Shown here in pieces: positions 36,228 through 45,228 of a DNA stretch of 64,000 nt (the stretch's first letter is position 1; the number at the start of each line of letters is the position of its first letter). The notes beneath the pieces were generated by a model. That model was not told the DNA's origin and did no database searches. It saw nothing but the letters and a program-made list of their open reading frames with translations. The DNA lies in the NCBI GenBank assembly GCA_019359095.1, contig JAHHHZ010000025.1, forward strand, positions 186,001-250,000, written 5' to 3'. This stretch comes from Pleurocapsa minor HA4230-MV1. GTDB taxonomy: Bacteria; Cyanobacteriota; Cyanobacteriia; Cyanobacteriales; Xenococcaceae. The translations under genes were made by a program, and so were the position numbers.

Positions 36228-36591
36228 AAAATATAAAAAAATATAATCTTCCTCATCACCATTGCCAAGGGAAGAGAAAATTGAAAAAAACCGTGTATTA
36301 GTGGCTGCTAATACACGGTTTAATTTACGACTTAACCGATATTGCTAAAATCACAGTTCTATAATCAACGTTGCGATATCTTAGCAAGAAATTTAACGCG
36401 CTTATAAGATAGATCTACTATCTATTTTCGTCTTCCGTGAAAACACTGAGATAATTATTTTGATTTTTTACAGTGATGTGCCAACAACCAGTTGTTAAAG
36501 GATTATTGGTATATTCAGCAATAGTTTAATTTCTTTGTATGATTAACTCAATCGACTTTTCCAAGATTTTAGCTGAGCGGAATAAAGAGAT
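36228..36591. other. Intergenic region between thrC and trmFO
   Basis: Apart from the terminator hairpin at 36288-36321 I see only AT-rich sequence with no credible gene. A trmFO promoter probably lies within the last 150 bases. Confidence 0.55.
36288..36321 (+). terminator. Intrinsic terminator-like hairpin after thrC
   Basis: Perfect 14-bp stem AAACCGTGTATTAG (36288-36301) with CTAATACACGGTTT (36308-36321), six-base loop TGGCTG. A run of A precedes it and TAATTT follows, so it could act in either direction; the T-tract is weak. Confidence 0.75.
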
Positions 36592-37956
36592 ATGAGTCAA
36601 AGTAAAGTAACCGTAATTGGAGGTGGTCTAGCAGGAACAGAAGCAGCCTGGCAGATTGCTCAAGCAGGGGTAGCAGTAACTCTTTACGAAATGCGCCCGA
36701 TGAGAACCTCGCCTGCTCACCATACTGAAGAACTGGCAGAGTTAGTTTGTAGCAACTCTTTTGGGGCGAAAAATAGCGATCGCGCAGCAGGCTTACTCCA
36801 TGAAGAATTACGCCGTTTGGGTTCTCAGGTAATTGCCATGGCGGATCGCCATGCTGTTCCCGCAGGAGGAGCATTAGCAGTAGATCGCGCCGTATTTAGC
36901 AGTGAATTAACTCGCGCTTTAGCCAGTCATCCCCTGGTGGAATTTAAGCGAACCGAGATTACCGAGATTCCCCAAGAGGGTATTGTGGTTCTAACTACAG
37001 GCCCTCTAACCAGTCCGAGCCTAGCCCAAAATCTCCAGCAATTTACAGGCATGGAGTATATGAGCTTTTTTGATGCTGCCAGTCCCATTATCGTCGGGGA
37101 GTCAATCGACAGAGAACGGGCTTTTTTGGCATCCCGCTATGACAAGGGAGAAGCAGCTTATCTTAACTGTCCGCTGAATAAGGAGCAGTATCTCCAGTTT
37201 CAACAAGAGCTATGCCAAGCAGAACAGGTAGAATTAAAAGATTTTGAACGAGAAAGCGCCAAGTTTTTTGAAGGCTGTTTGCCGATTGAAGAATTAGCTC
37301 AACGGGGGGAAGACACCATGCGCTATGGCCCTTTAAAACCTGTGGGGTTATTTGATGCTCGTTTAGGCGATTTTCGCGATCCCGACAACCGTGGTAAGCG
37401 TCCTTATGCAGTGGTGCAGCTGCGACAGGAAGACAAGGCGGGTCAACTGTGGAATATGGTAGGTTTCCAAACTAATTTACGTTGGTCAGAGCAAAAGCGA
37501 GTTTTCCGTCTGATCCCAGGGTTAGAGCAGGCAGAATTTGTGCGGATGGGAGTGATGCACCGCAACACCTTTATTAATTCACCCCAGCTACTAGAACCTA
37601 CTTTACAGTTCAAACATCAGCAAAATGTTTTGGCAGCAGGACAGCTAGTGGGGACAGAAGGCTACACCGCAGCAGTGGCAGGGGGCTGGTTAGCAGGAAC
37701 TAATGCAGCTCGCTTGGCGCTGGGACAACGACCTCTAGCGATGCCTGAAACCACTATGATGGGTGCATTGTTTGAGTTTATTAGCTCTGCCTCGCCTAAA
37801 CATTTCCAGCCTATGCCACCTAACTTTGGGATTATTCCTCCCTTAGCCACTAAAGTCAAGAACAAGCAAGAAAGATATGGTCAGTATCGCGATCGCTCTT
37901 TAGCCGATCTGACTAAGTGGACAACAATCTTGTCCGAAGCCTTAGTTCTCAATTAG
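36592..37956 (+). CDS. trmFO: Folate-dependent tRNA m5U54 methyltransferase TrmFO
   Basis: 454 residues. FAD-binding [17 protein letters not shown] at the N-terminus, [33 protein letters not shown] in sequence order (with the conserved Cys of VCSNSF), DRAVFS, and the C-terminal [17 protein letters not shown] and GALFEFI segments. It transfers a methylene group from methylene-tetrahydrofolate to U54 of tRNA. Length agrees with the family. A 78-residue membrane protein follows 37 bp downstream. Confidence 0.97.
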   Translation: MSQSKVTVIGGGLAGTEAAWQIAQAGVAVTLYEMRPMRTSPAHHTEELAELVCSNSFGAKNSDRAAGLLHEELRRLGSQVIAMADRHAVPAGGALAVDRAVFSSELTRALASHPLVEFKRTEITEIPQEGIVVLTTGPLTSPSLAQNLQQFTGMEYMSFFDAASPIIVGESIDRERAFLASRYDKGEAAYLNCPLNKEQYLQFQQELCQAEQVELKDFERESAKFFEGCLPIEELAQRGEDTMRYGPLKPVGLFDARLGDFRDPDNRGKRPYAVVQLRQEDKAGQLWNMVGFQTNLRWSEQKRVFRLIPGLEQAEFVRMGVMHRNTFINSPQLLEPTLQFKHQQNVLAAGQLVGTEGYTAAVAGGWLAGTNAARLALGQRPLAMPETTMMGALFEFISSASPKHFQPMPPNFGIIPPLATKVKNKQERYGQYRDRSLADLTKWTTILSEALVLN

Positions 37957-37993
37957 CAACAATCAAGATTAATTAGCATATTAAAACTAAACT

Positions 37994-38230
37994 ATGAAAG
38001 AACAAATTGTCCTGTGGCTGAATCGTCTGCTGGTTGCCGATGTATTTATAGTTTTACTGGGCTTTATCTGGTTTGCGATCGCTGTAGCTGGTCGCTATCT
38101 CAATATACCGTTAGGGTTTGACCTGTGGTATCGCCTTTGGATACCCGTGTTTAATCCAGCGATCGGGATCCTGTTTTTGGGGGCATTCATCACTTGGGGA
38201 ATTAATAAAATTTCTCGCAAGTTTGGCTAA
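37994..38230 (+). CDS. Small two-helix membrane protein (78 aa)
   Basis: Two hydrophobic helices (VADVFIVLLGFIWFAIAVAG and FNPAIGILFLGAFITWGI) joined by a loop YLNIPLGFDLWYRLW and ending in a basic tail KISRKFG, so both ends are probably cytosolic. It resembles small conserved cyanobacterial membrane proteins of unknown role. Gap to trmFO is short enough for co-transcription. Confidence 0.75.
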   Translation: MKEQIVLWLNRLLVADVFIVLLGFIWFAIAVAGRYLNIPLGFDLWYRLWIPVFNPAIGILFLGAFITWGINKISRKFG

Positions 38231-38511
38231 AAATCATTCGTTGACCAATCTCCTTAAATTACCCTTGAATAATTGTTTTTAAACCTACCTCTGTGGCTAT
38301 GATTTGGCAGACGGTGAGGGAAAAAATTGGTCTTCCAACAGAACATATTGCCAAAAAAAGACGATGAGCTAAGATTGCAGGTATGATCGCATTATTTTGA
38401 TGATGTTGGTTTATTGTGTCTACTAAATTTAAATTTAAATTTATCTTAATTTTCAATATTTAAAAACTAGTCTGATGTAGGCAGCTCAACCATATTGAGA
38501 GAAAATACAAG

Positions 38512-40764
38512 ATGCTTATATGTCCCCAGTGTGAATTTGAAAATCCTGAGTCCAACAGATTTTGTCAAAGTTGCGGTGTTTCTTTGACTCATAAAGTTTG
38601 TTGTCAATGTCAAGCAAGTATTCCTATTAAAGCCAAAATTTGCAATGCTTGCGGTGCTGCTAACCACACTGTTCTATGGGCAATAATCTCTCAAACAAAA
38701 ACTTTGCAACTCGATGCTCAACCAGAATTAGCTCAGGCTGTTAGTGATATTAATCATCAATCAGCAGTAGAAATCGCTAGCTTGGCAGATTTATTTGCTC
38801 ATAGCCAGTCAAAAGCTACTCCTGCCTTCCAAATTCAAACGGATACAGAACAGACCTACAATCGTTATGCGCTCAAAACCGAGCCAGATTTGGCAAGACG
38901 CTTGAGCTTGAGCAATACCCATAATTTTTCTCGTGCATTTATCCAGAGTCAGGTAATCGATCAATATCCCCTACAAAAATCTCATTTGGCAACCTTGCAA
39001 AAACAGCAAATGGATTTATTCACTGAATTAAGTCAAGACTTAAACGATTCTTATTTAGCGGTAACTGAATACTGGAATTTGATCGGCTTGCCTACTCACG
39101 CCCTACCATATCTAATTTTAGAAAAATATACGCCAACAATTCCCAAAATTTATGATGCTTGGCAACAACAAGATCAAGGAGTTGTTCTGTTACCAGATCG
39201 TTCTCAATGGCAATTAGTTACTGAACTATGGTCACAGCAGCAATTATCCCTAGCGCAAATTGTTTGGTTTTTGGATGAAATGACCAAGCTTTGGCAACCA
39301 TTGCAGCGAATTAGCTGCGCTCAAAGTCTTTTAGTCCAGGAAAATTGGCGGCTAGATGAAGACCAAGCTTTTTGTCTCCAGCAATTATATATGGATGGGG
39401 ATCAAACACTAACCTTAAAAGACTTAGCTCAAACTTGGCAGTTTTGTTTTGCCAAATCTCATCTAAATCAGATTGAACAGCTAAATTTGCTCCTCAACAA
39501 AATGATCGCAGGAGAAATTATCGAAGTTGAACAGTTGAGATTAGAACTGCATAATCTAGGTTTGGACGAGCCTGAAGTTGAATTCTTAGATAGCAATGAA
39601 CCAGATCTAGCTAATACTACCCTTTTTGAACCTAAAATGACTGAATCAGAATCTGAGGCGATCGCACGACGAGAAGCACGAAAAGCGAAGCGTGAAAAGC
39701 CCCGTGAGCCATCGCGACGCGAAGCCGTTGCCATAAAGGGAATCCCTTCGGATCGGGCTATTGAGCAAGAAGCTAGTGCTAAAGCATACCCTAAAGGATC
39801 TACAGGCGCGTCCAGCTCCCCAGATCCTTTAGGGAAGCCAGTCGTCCTAAAAGACATCGCTTCTCAACCTGAAATTTTCTTTGAAGAAACTGACGATGAT
39901 ATGATGTACTCCAGTGAGTTTGAAGAACAGGCAACAGCCATGATTTCCATGCATCTCAAAGACCTTACTGATGCTTGCTGCACCAATATTGGAGTTCAAA
40001 GAAATCACAATGAAGATTTTTTTGGCATAAAAACTACGATTGAAAAGATCGAGAACAACACCGAAAAGAATTTAAGCGTTCGCGGTTTATATATAGTTTG
40101 TGACGGTATGGGAGGACACGCAGCAGGGGAAGTGGCTAGTGCGATGGCGGTTGAAAATCTGCAAAAATATTTTCAAACACATTGGCAATCAGAATTACCC
40201 ACTCACGAGATCATTGAATCTGGAGTGCTGTTAGCTAATAAAGTTCTCTATCAGACCAACATTGAGAATTCCCGTTCTGGTAGTGGCAGGATGGGAACAA
40301 CTTTGGTGATGGCATTATTACAGGATACTCAACTGGCGATCGCTCATGTCGGAGACAGTCGTATTTATCGTCTCAGTCGCAAACAGGGGTTGGAACAGTT
40401 GACCTTAGACCACGAAGTTGGTCAAAGAGAAATTAATCGAGGAGTAGAACCTGAGATAGCCTATGGTCGACCCGATGCCTATCAGTTAACCCAAGCATTA
40501 GGGCCTAGAGAGAATAACGGTATTCGACCTGAGATTAAATTTCTGGAAATTACGGAAGACTGCTTGATCTTACTTTGTTCCGATGGTATGTCTGATAATG
40601 ATTTTATTGAGGAAAATTGGTCACAGCATCTAGAGCCTTTAATTAGTTCTCAAGCAAATCTACAAGATGGTTTATTTAAATTAGTAGATCTGGCCAACGA
40701 GCATAATGGTCATGATAATATTACCGCTATTCTGCTTAGAATTAAATTAAAGCCTGATTTCTAG
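38512..40764 (+). CDS. PP2C-type Ser/Thr protein phosphatase with N-terminal zinc ribbons
   Basis: 750 residues. The first 50 hold two zinc ribbons (CPQCEFENPESNRFCQSCG; CCQC...CNACG). A middle part of about 330 residues (residues 55-380) is helical and unrecognised. A linker (about 381-448) is encoded by repeat-rich DNA. The C-terminal PP2C domain (about 485-748) has RNHNEDFF, CDGMGGHAAGE, MGTTLVMAL, HVGDSRIYR, LCSDGMSDND and NGHDNITAI, so all metal-binding Asp positions are kept. An FHA-zinc ribbon-kinase gene follows 32 bp later; the two are very likely an antagonistic pair. Confidence 0.92.
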   Translation: MLICPQCEFENPESNRFCQSCGVSLTHKVCCQCQASIPIKAKICNACGAANHTVLWAIISQTKTLQLDAQPELAQAVSDINHQSAVEIASLADLFAHSQSKATPAFQIQTDTEQTYNRYALKTEPDLARRLSLSNTHNFSRAFIQSQVIDQYPLQKSHLATLQKQQMDLFTELSQDLNDSYLAVTEYWNLIGLPTHALPYLILEKYTPTIPKIYDAWQQQDQGVVLLPDRSQWQLVTELWSQQQLSLAQIVWFLDEMTKLWQPLQRISCAQSLLVQENWRLDEDQAFCLQQLYMDGDQTLTLKDLAQTWQFCFAKSHLNQIEQLNLLLNKMIAGEIIEVEQLRLELHNLGLDEPEVEFLDSNEPDLANTTLFEPKMTESESEAIARREARKAKREKPREPSRREAVAIKGIPSDRAIEQEASAKAYPKGSTGASSSPDPLGKPVVLKDIASQPEIFFEETDDDMMYSSEFEEQATAMISMHLKDLTDACCTNIGVQRNHNEDFFGIKTTIEKIENNTEKNLSVRGLYIVCDGMGGHAAGEVASAMAVENLQKYFQTHWQSELPTHEIIESGVLLANKVLYQTNIENSRSGSGRMGTTLVMALLQDTQLAIAHVGDSRIYRLSRKQGLEQLTLDHEVGQREINRGVEPEIAYGRPDAYQLTQALGPRENNGIRPEIKFLEITEDCLILLCSDGMSDNDFIEENWSQHLEPLISSQANLQDGLFKLVDLANEHNGHDNITAILLRIKLKPDF
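39655..39855. repeat. REP-like palindromes translated in the PP2C linker
   Basis: Contains a perfect 13-bp inverted repeat CCCTAAAGGATCT (39789-39801) / AGATCCTTTAGGG (39822-39834) with 20-base loop, an AAGGGA-A-TCCCTT palindrome near 39740, and GCTAGTGCTAAAGCA similar to sequence near 29276. It shares the CTAAAGGA core of the dispersed hairpin family. All in frame. Confidence 0.8.
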
Positions 40765-40796
40765 CATTATGCTTTTCCTTATATTTTAATTTTCTT

Positions 40797-42029
40797 ATGG
40801 TCATTTTTACGCTTTTAGAGCCACAGACAAATCAACCACTACAACAGTGGGAATTTTCTGAACAATCAATGATTCGGATTGGTCGTGCGCAAAATAACGA
40901 CATTGTTCTGCATGGCTATTTTCAAGTTTCGCGACAGCATTTAGAATTGAACCTCATCGATCCCCAACAAGAAAAATGGCAGCTGATTAGTAGAGGAACA
41001 AACGGCACACTAATTAATAATAGTTTTGTGACTGAAGCCGTTGTCAATCATGATGACCTAATTAGGCTGGCAGAAAATGGGCCTGTATTTAAGTTTGAAC
41101 TAAAATCTTATTTAGCGCCATCACAGCCTGAACTAGAACAAACCAACATTCTTAGTAGTCCAGAGGTTTGCGATCACCGAGATAATCCAGAGGGCAGTAT
41201 TTTTTGTCGGCACTGTGGACAACCCGTCGTGGAAGATGAACACTTTGTTGGCTCATATCAAATTCTCCGAACTTTAGGCAGAGGAGGTATGGGAACTACT
41301 TATCTGGCTTGGGATCGCAATCGTACTGTGCAAAACGCACCGATGCTGTTAGTTCTCAAAGAAATGAACGCAGATATGGCTCGGATCGCTAAAGCCAGAG
41401 AATTATTTGAACGAGAAGCTCGTATTTTAAAGTCTTTAGAGCATCCTGGTATTCCTAAATATTATGATTTTTTTGTGGAAAATAATCGCAAGTATATTGT
41501 CATGGAGTTAATTCATGGTCATAATTTGGAACAGTTTGTCAACCAAAGAGGGGCAACAGACCCTAAAAGGACGATCTCTTGGATGATCCAAATTTGCGAT
41601 ATCTTGGAATATTTACATCATTTAGAGCCTCCTTTAGTCCATCGCGATATCAAGCCTGCTAACTTAATGCTGAGAAATCTAGATGGTCGTTTGATGTTGC
41701 TTGATTTTGGTGCAGTCAAAGAACTGGGTACTGCTTTAGAAACTCGCATTGGCGTGGAAGGCTATAGCGCTCCCGAACAATATCGAGGCAAACCCTGTCC
41801 TCAATCTGATATTTATGGCGTTGGTACGACAATTATTTTCTTGCTGACGGGGAAAGCACCTATGCAATACTATCGCTATCAAAGTAACAAATTTGAGTTT
41901 GATATTGAAAATATTCCCAATGTACCAGCTAATTTGGCTAAAATTCTCCAGATTGCTTGTCAACCAGAGCCAAGAGATCGCTATCAAACAGCCCAAGAGC
42001 TTGCCGAGGCTTTAGCTACCTGTCTTTAA
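40797..42029 (+). CDS. FHA - zinc ribbon - Ser/Thr protein kinase
   Basis: 410 residues. FHA domain (about 20-105) with IRIGRAQNNDIVL, SRQHLEL and GTNGTLINN; a single zinc ribbon (VCDHRDNPEGSIFCRHCGQ, about 122-142); then a Hanks-type kinase (about 152-405) with GRGGMGTTYLAW, VLKEMN (catalytic Lys), VHRDIKPANLML, DFGAVKE and YSAPEQYRG. It has no transmembrane helix, so it is a soluble kinase recruited through phospho-peptide binding. It shares zinc ribbons with the PP2C protein encoded immediately upstream, suggesting assembly on a common partner. Confidence 0.94.
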   Translation: MVIFTLLEPQTNQPLQQWEFSEQSMIRIGRAQNNDIVLHGYFQVSRQHLELNLIDPQQEKWQLISRGTNGTLINNSFVTEAVVNHDDLIRLAENGPVFKFELKSYLAPSQPELEQTNILSSPEVCDHRDNPEGSIFCRHCGQPVVEDEHFVGSYQILRTLGRGGMGTTYLAWDRNRTVQNAPMLLVLKEMNADMARIAKARELFEREARILKSLEHPGIPKYYDFFVENNRKYIVMELIHGHNLEQFVNQRGATDPKRTISWMIQICDILEYLHHLEPPLVHRDIKPANLMLRNLDGRLMLLDFGAVKELGTALETRIGVEGYSAPEQYRGKPCPQSDIYGVGTTIIFLLTGKAPMQYYRYQSNKFEFDIENIPNVPANLAKILQIACQPEPRDRYQTAQELAEALATCL

Positions 42030-42070
42030 TCTCTTTGGGCTGCCTCTGAAAACTCCAAGATTTAACTCGA

Positions 42071-42289
42071 TTAATCTTCATCCCAGTTTTCTACTAACAG
42101 TAATTCGCGGATCTGGTCTTGAGGAGAAAAATCAAAGTCTAATAATTCGTTTTTCCAATGCGACCAGTCATTGCCTAATAATAAGGCAATTTTACCAATT
42201 CGATCTTCTGGTTTAACAATTTTAGATTCTACTAAGGAAGACACCTTCCGTTGCAATTTCATCATGGGATGCGCAACTTGCTTCGTCAT
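42071..42289 (-). CDS. DUF4327 family protein
   Basis: 72 residues matching the cyanobacterial DUF4327 pattern: HPMMKLQRKVSSLVES, KPEDRIGKIALLLG, WKNELLDFDFSPQDQIRELL and VENWDED at the C-terminus. Function unknown. It is convergent with the kinase gene, 41 bp from its stop. Confidence 0.88.
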   Translation of the reverse strand: MTKQVAHPMMKLQRKVSSLVESKIVKPEDRIGKIALLLGNDWSHWKNELLDFDFSPQDQIRELLLVENWDED

Positions 42290-42530
42290 ACGCTCAATCT
42301 TGCCTGCTATGATATGTTGATTAAATAATAAAAAGATTAAATCCGTCTGGCTCGACTCTTAATTGTCGTCAGCCTGAAGTTTACGGAAAAACCTCATATA
42401 CTTCATAACTCAGGATAAACTATTTTGGCAAGAGATTGTCACAATTATTACGGTAATTACACCAAAAAGTCGTGAGATCCGATAAAGTCCTGAGATTCGA
42501 CATCAATTGAGAACTAAATATGAGTAAATA

Positions 42531-44105
42531 ATGAGTAAACAAATTGGGTTTTTGGTTTTTGCAGGTATATCTTTATTGATTGCTCCTGTTTTGGCTCTCA
42601 ATAATTCGATCGACAAATCGGGAATTAATGCGCTACGACTACATCAGCCCCCCTATGATTTGCTGGGACGAAAAATTGGCATTGGTCAAGTAGAAGTAGG
42701 TCGTCCAGTTAAGCTAGGTAAAGATAAATCTACTAAACTCTTGGAAGTGATCTCTCCTAGAGCCGTTTTTTATCGTAATCAGCCCCCTGCTTCAGATCAA
42801 AATATTGACGATCATGCCAGTATGGTTGCACAGGTAATGATTGCTCAGGACAAGCAACTAAGGGGGGTTGCGCCCCAAGCTAAGTTATACTCTTCCGCAG
42901 TCGGAGCATTGGGCGATGCTGGACAATCCCAGGAGTGCCTGGCAAGTCAGCATGTAGCTCTACAGAATAGTGGTGATATTAGAGCAATCAATTTTAGTTT
43001 TGGCGAATCTTTAGAACCAGATGATGCTCCCTTAAATGGTAAGGCTCTATTAACATCTTGTATTGATTGGTCAGCACGAGAGCATAATGTTCTCTATGTA
43101 ATTGCGGGAAATCAGGGTCGGGGAGGCATTCCCTTACCCACCGATAATTTTAACGGCATCACCACTGCCTACACCATGCTTAAAGATGGTCAATTTAGTA
43201 AGGTGGACTTTGCCAATCTTAGTGCTTTACCCGTCGGTATTGGTAGGAGCTTTATTAAAAAAGAAATTAATTTTGGTGAGAGGAGAGCTGTCAGCCTGCT
43301 AGCGCCTGGGGGGCAAATTTCGGTCTATAACCAAAAAGGAGAAATTGAAAAGGTTAACGGTACTAGCTTTGCTGCACCCCACATTACGGCAACTGTTGCT
43401 TTACTACAGGAATATGGCGATCGCCAGCTACGGTCTAAATTAGCCAACTGGAGTCTTGATTCTCGTCGTCATCAGGTAATGAAAGCAGTATTACTCAATT
43501 CTGCCGATAAGATTGCCGATCGCGGAGATGGTTTGCTATTGGGTATGGAACGTACGATTCAAGGGGAAAAGAATCAAACCTGGTTTGATGCCGATGCCTA
43601 TGTAAACCCCCGCGTTCCTTTGGATATTCAAATGGGGACAGGACAAGTTAATGCCTGGAGAGCTTATCAGCAGTTTAGCGCGGGAGAACCCCCGTCAAAG
43701 CAGTCTGTTGCCCCATTGGGTTGGGACTATGGAACAGTGAAAGCAAATGAATATCAAGAATATGAGCTAAAACAACCTTTAGTGGCAGGAAGTCATGCTG
43801 CCATTACTTTGGTTTGGGATCGGCTGGTAATGCTCAATGATTTTAATCGCAATCAACAATATGATGCGGAAGAAACATTTCGCGATCGCGGTTTGAATAA
43901 TTTGGATCTTTATCTTTTGCCTGTTGGGGAAGATAGCGACATGAGAAATATCTGCGCTTCTTCTAGTTTTGAAGATAGCATTGAACACATTTTTTGTCCG
44001 ATCCCCACCACAGGACGTTATAAAATCCGCGTCTATTATCGTCACCAACTGAATGAACCTGTACAATCTTATGGTTTAGCCTGGTGGACAAAGAGTAATG
44101 ATTGA
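42531..44105 (+). CDS. S8-family (subtilisin-like) serine peptidase
   Basis: 524 residues with an N-terminal hydrophobic segment (IGFLVFAGISLLIAPVLAL) acting as signal peptide. Catalytic His is H95 in DDHASMVAQVM, oxyanion Asn N194 in IAGNQGRGG, nucleophile S279 in NGTSFAAPHI. At the position of the catalytic Asp the protein reads GQVEVG, so Glu55 replaces Asp. The C-terminal 140 residues form a beta-rich domain with a Ca-binding-like DFNRNQQYDAEE segment. It is probably exported; activity is uncertain because of the Glu. The stop TGA at 44103 begins a TGATTAC heptamer run. Confidence 0.85.
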   Translation: MSKQIGFLVFAGISLLIAPVLALNNSIDKSGINALRLHQPPYDLLGRKIGIGQVEVGRPVKLGKDKSTKLLEVISPRAVFYRNQPPASDQNIDDHASMVAQVMIAQDKQLRGVAPQAKLYSSAVGALGDAGQSQECLASQHVALQNSGDIRAINFSFGESLEPDDAPLNGKALLTSCIDWSAREHNVLYVIAGNQGRGGIPLPTDNFNGITTAYTMLKDGQFSKVDFANLSALPVGIGRSFIKKEINFGERRAVSLLAPGGQISVYNQKGEIEKVNGTSFAAPHITATVALLQEYGDRQLRSKLANWSLDSRRHQVMKAVLLNSADKIADRGDGLLLGMERTIQGEKNQTWFDADAYVNPRVPLDIQMGTGQVNAWRAYQQFSAGEPPSKQSVAPLGWDYGTVKANEYQEYELKQPLVAGSHAAITLVWDRLVMLNDFNRNQQYDAEETFRDRGLNNLDLYLLPVGEDSDMRNICASSSFEDSIEHIFCPIPTTGRYKIRVYYRHQLNEPVQSYGLAWWTKSND

Positions 44106-44135
44106 TTACTGATTACTGATTACTGATTACTGATC
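44099..44135. repeat. TGATTAC heptamer tandem repeat at a gene end
   Basis: Four to five copies of TGATTAC. The first TGA is the stop codon of the subtilase gene. The complement TAATCAG ends the CHASE2 gene at 18330. Confidence 0.92.
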
Positions 44136-44274
44136 ATACTAAATCCAATTCTCAAAAATAACTTTGTGGTAAGCAGTTTAATTTTGCTGAAACTCTATTA
44201 CCCATTATTCAATGTTCGAGGGGGTTTTATTTGTTTATCTCTTTTTCCCTCTTGACAACTAGCTTTCAAGCTTA

Positions 44275-44290
44275 ACTTGTCACCAATGGG
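44275..44290. repeat. Dispersed ACTTGTCACCAATGGG element
   Basis: ACTTGTCACCAATGGG recurs with one change at 29362-29377 and inverted at 29080-29094. It lies at the 3' end of the EamA transporter gene. Confidence 0.65.
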
Positions 44291-44307
44291 TAATGGTAAG
44301 AGCAAAT

Positions 44308-45210
44308 TCAATCTGTTGGTTGATTTACTAATGATACTCCTACAAGAACGCAACCACCGCCAACAAATAAAATAGGGGTGAATGATTCTTGTAAAAAGAT
44401 AAACCCAAAAATAGCAGCAAATACGGGGACTAAATTAATAAAAATGCCAGCTTTGGCAGCACCCAATATTTTGATTCCTATGTAATACCAATTAAAAGCG
44501 ATTACTGTGCCTAAAATTCCTAAATACATTAAACACAATCCAGTTAACCAATTAATGTTTGGTAAGTGATTTTGTTGTTCCCAAATTGCCAAAGGTAATA
44601 AAAACAGAGTTCCCAGCCAAATAGCATAACTAGTAGTAGTTACAACAGAAAGTTGTTGCATCGCTAATTTACCCACAAGTGAATAAACCACCCAGCTAAC
44701 AACACAGCCTAAAATATATAATTCTCCCCTACCAATACCTTGAGCGATCGCAGTTTGCAGATCTCCTTTGGTAATTACTAAAACTGCTCCAGTTAAGGCA
44801 ATAAATATACCAAGAAGTTTGAGATAGGATAACTTTTCTCGCCAAAATAAGCTTGAACCAAGAGCAATAGTTACAGGATTTAAAGCAATAATCAATCCTG
44901 CACGACTAGCAGCAATATCTTTTAAACCTAGAAAGAAAAAGGTGTTGTATGCTAAAACTCCACTTAATCCTAGTAAAGCTAATAAAAAGATCTGTCGATA
45001 ATTGAGTCGCTCTAGTCTATTTTTTTGAACTATATTCAATAGCCATAAACACAGAGAAGCGATCGCAAAACGACCAAATGCTGCTACAAAAGGACTAAGG
45101 TTTTGAGCTACGATTTTTCCTGCGACAAATGTTCCACCCCAAACTACCATAGTCAAGATTAACTGGAGATAGATGATCGTCGATGGCTTGTCATTTAAAT
45201 TTGAAGACAT
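44308..45210 (-). CDS. EamA/DMT-family transporter
   Basis: 300 residues with ten predicted helices arranged as two EamA repeats of five (first about 12-145, second about 160-295). Seen are MVVWGGTFVAGKIVAQ, PFVAAFGRFAIASLCLW, GLIIALNPVTIALGSSLFWRE, and in the second half VVSWVVYSLVGK and GIFINLVPVFAAIFGFIFLQE. Members export metabolites, amino acids or drugs; substrate unknown. 18 bp from the oxidase gene upstream, so probably one unit. Confidence 0.92.
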   Translation of the reverse strand: MSSNLNDKPSTIIYLQLILTMVVWGGTFVAGKIVAQNLSPFVAAFGRFAIASLCLWLLNIVQKNRLERLNYRQIFLLALLGLSGVLAYNTFFFLGLKDIAASRAGLIIALNPVTIALGSSLFWREKLSYLKLLGIFIALTGAVLVITKGDLQTAIAQGIGRGELYILGCVVSWVVYSLVGKLAMQQLSVVTTTSYAIWLGTLFLLPLAIWEQQNHLPNINWLTGLCLMYLGILGTVIAFNWYYIGIKILGAAKAGIFINLVPVFAAIFGFIFLQESFTPILFVGGGCVLVGVSLVNQPTD

Positions 45211-45228
45211 CGCTGCGTATTTTATCTA

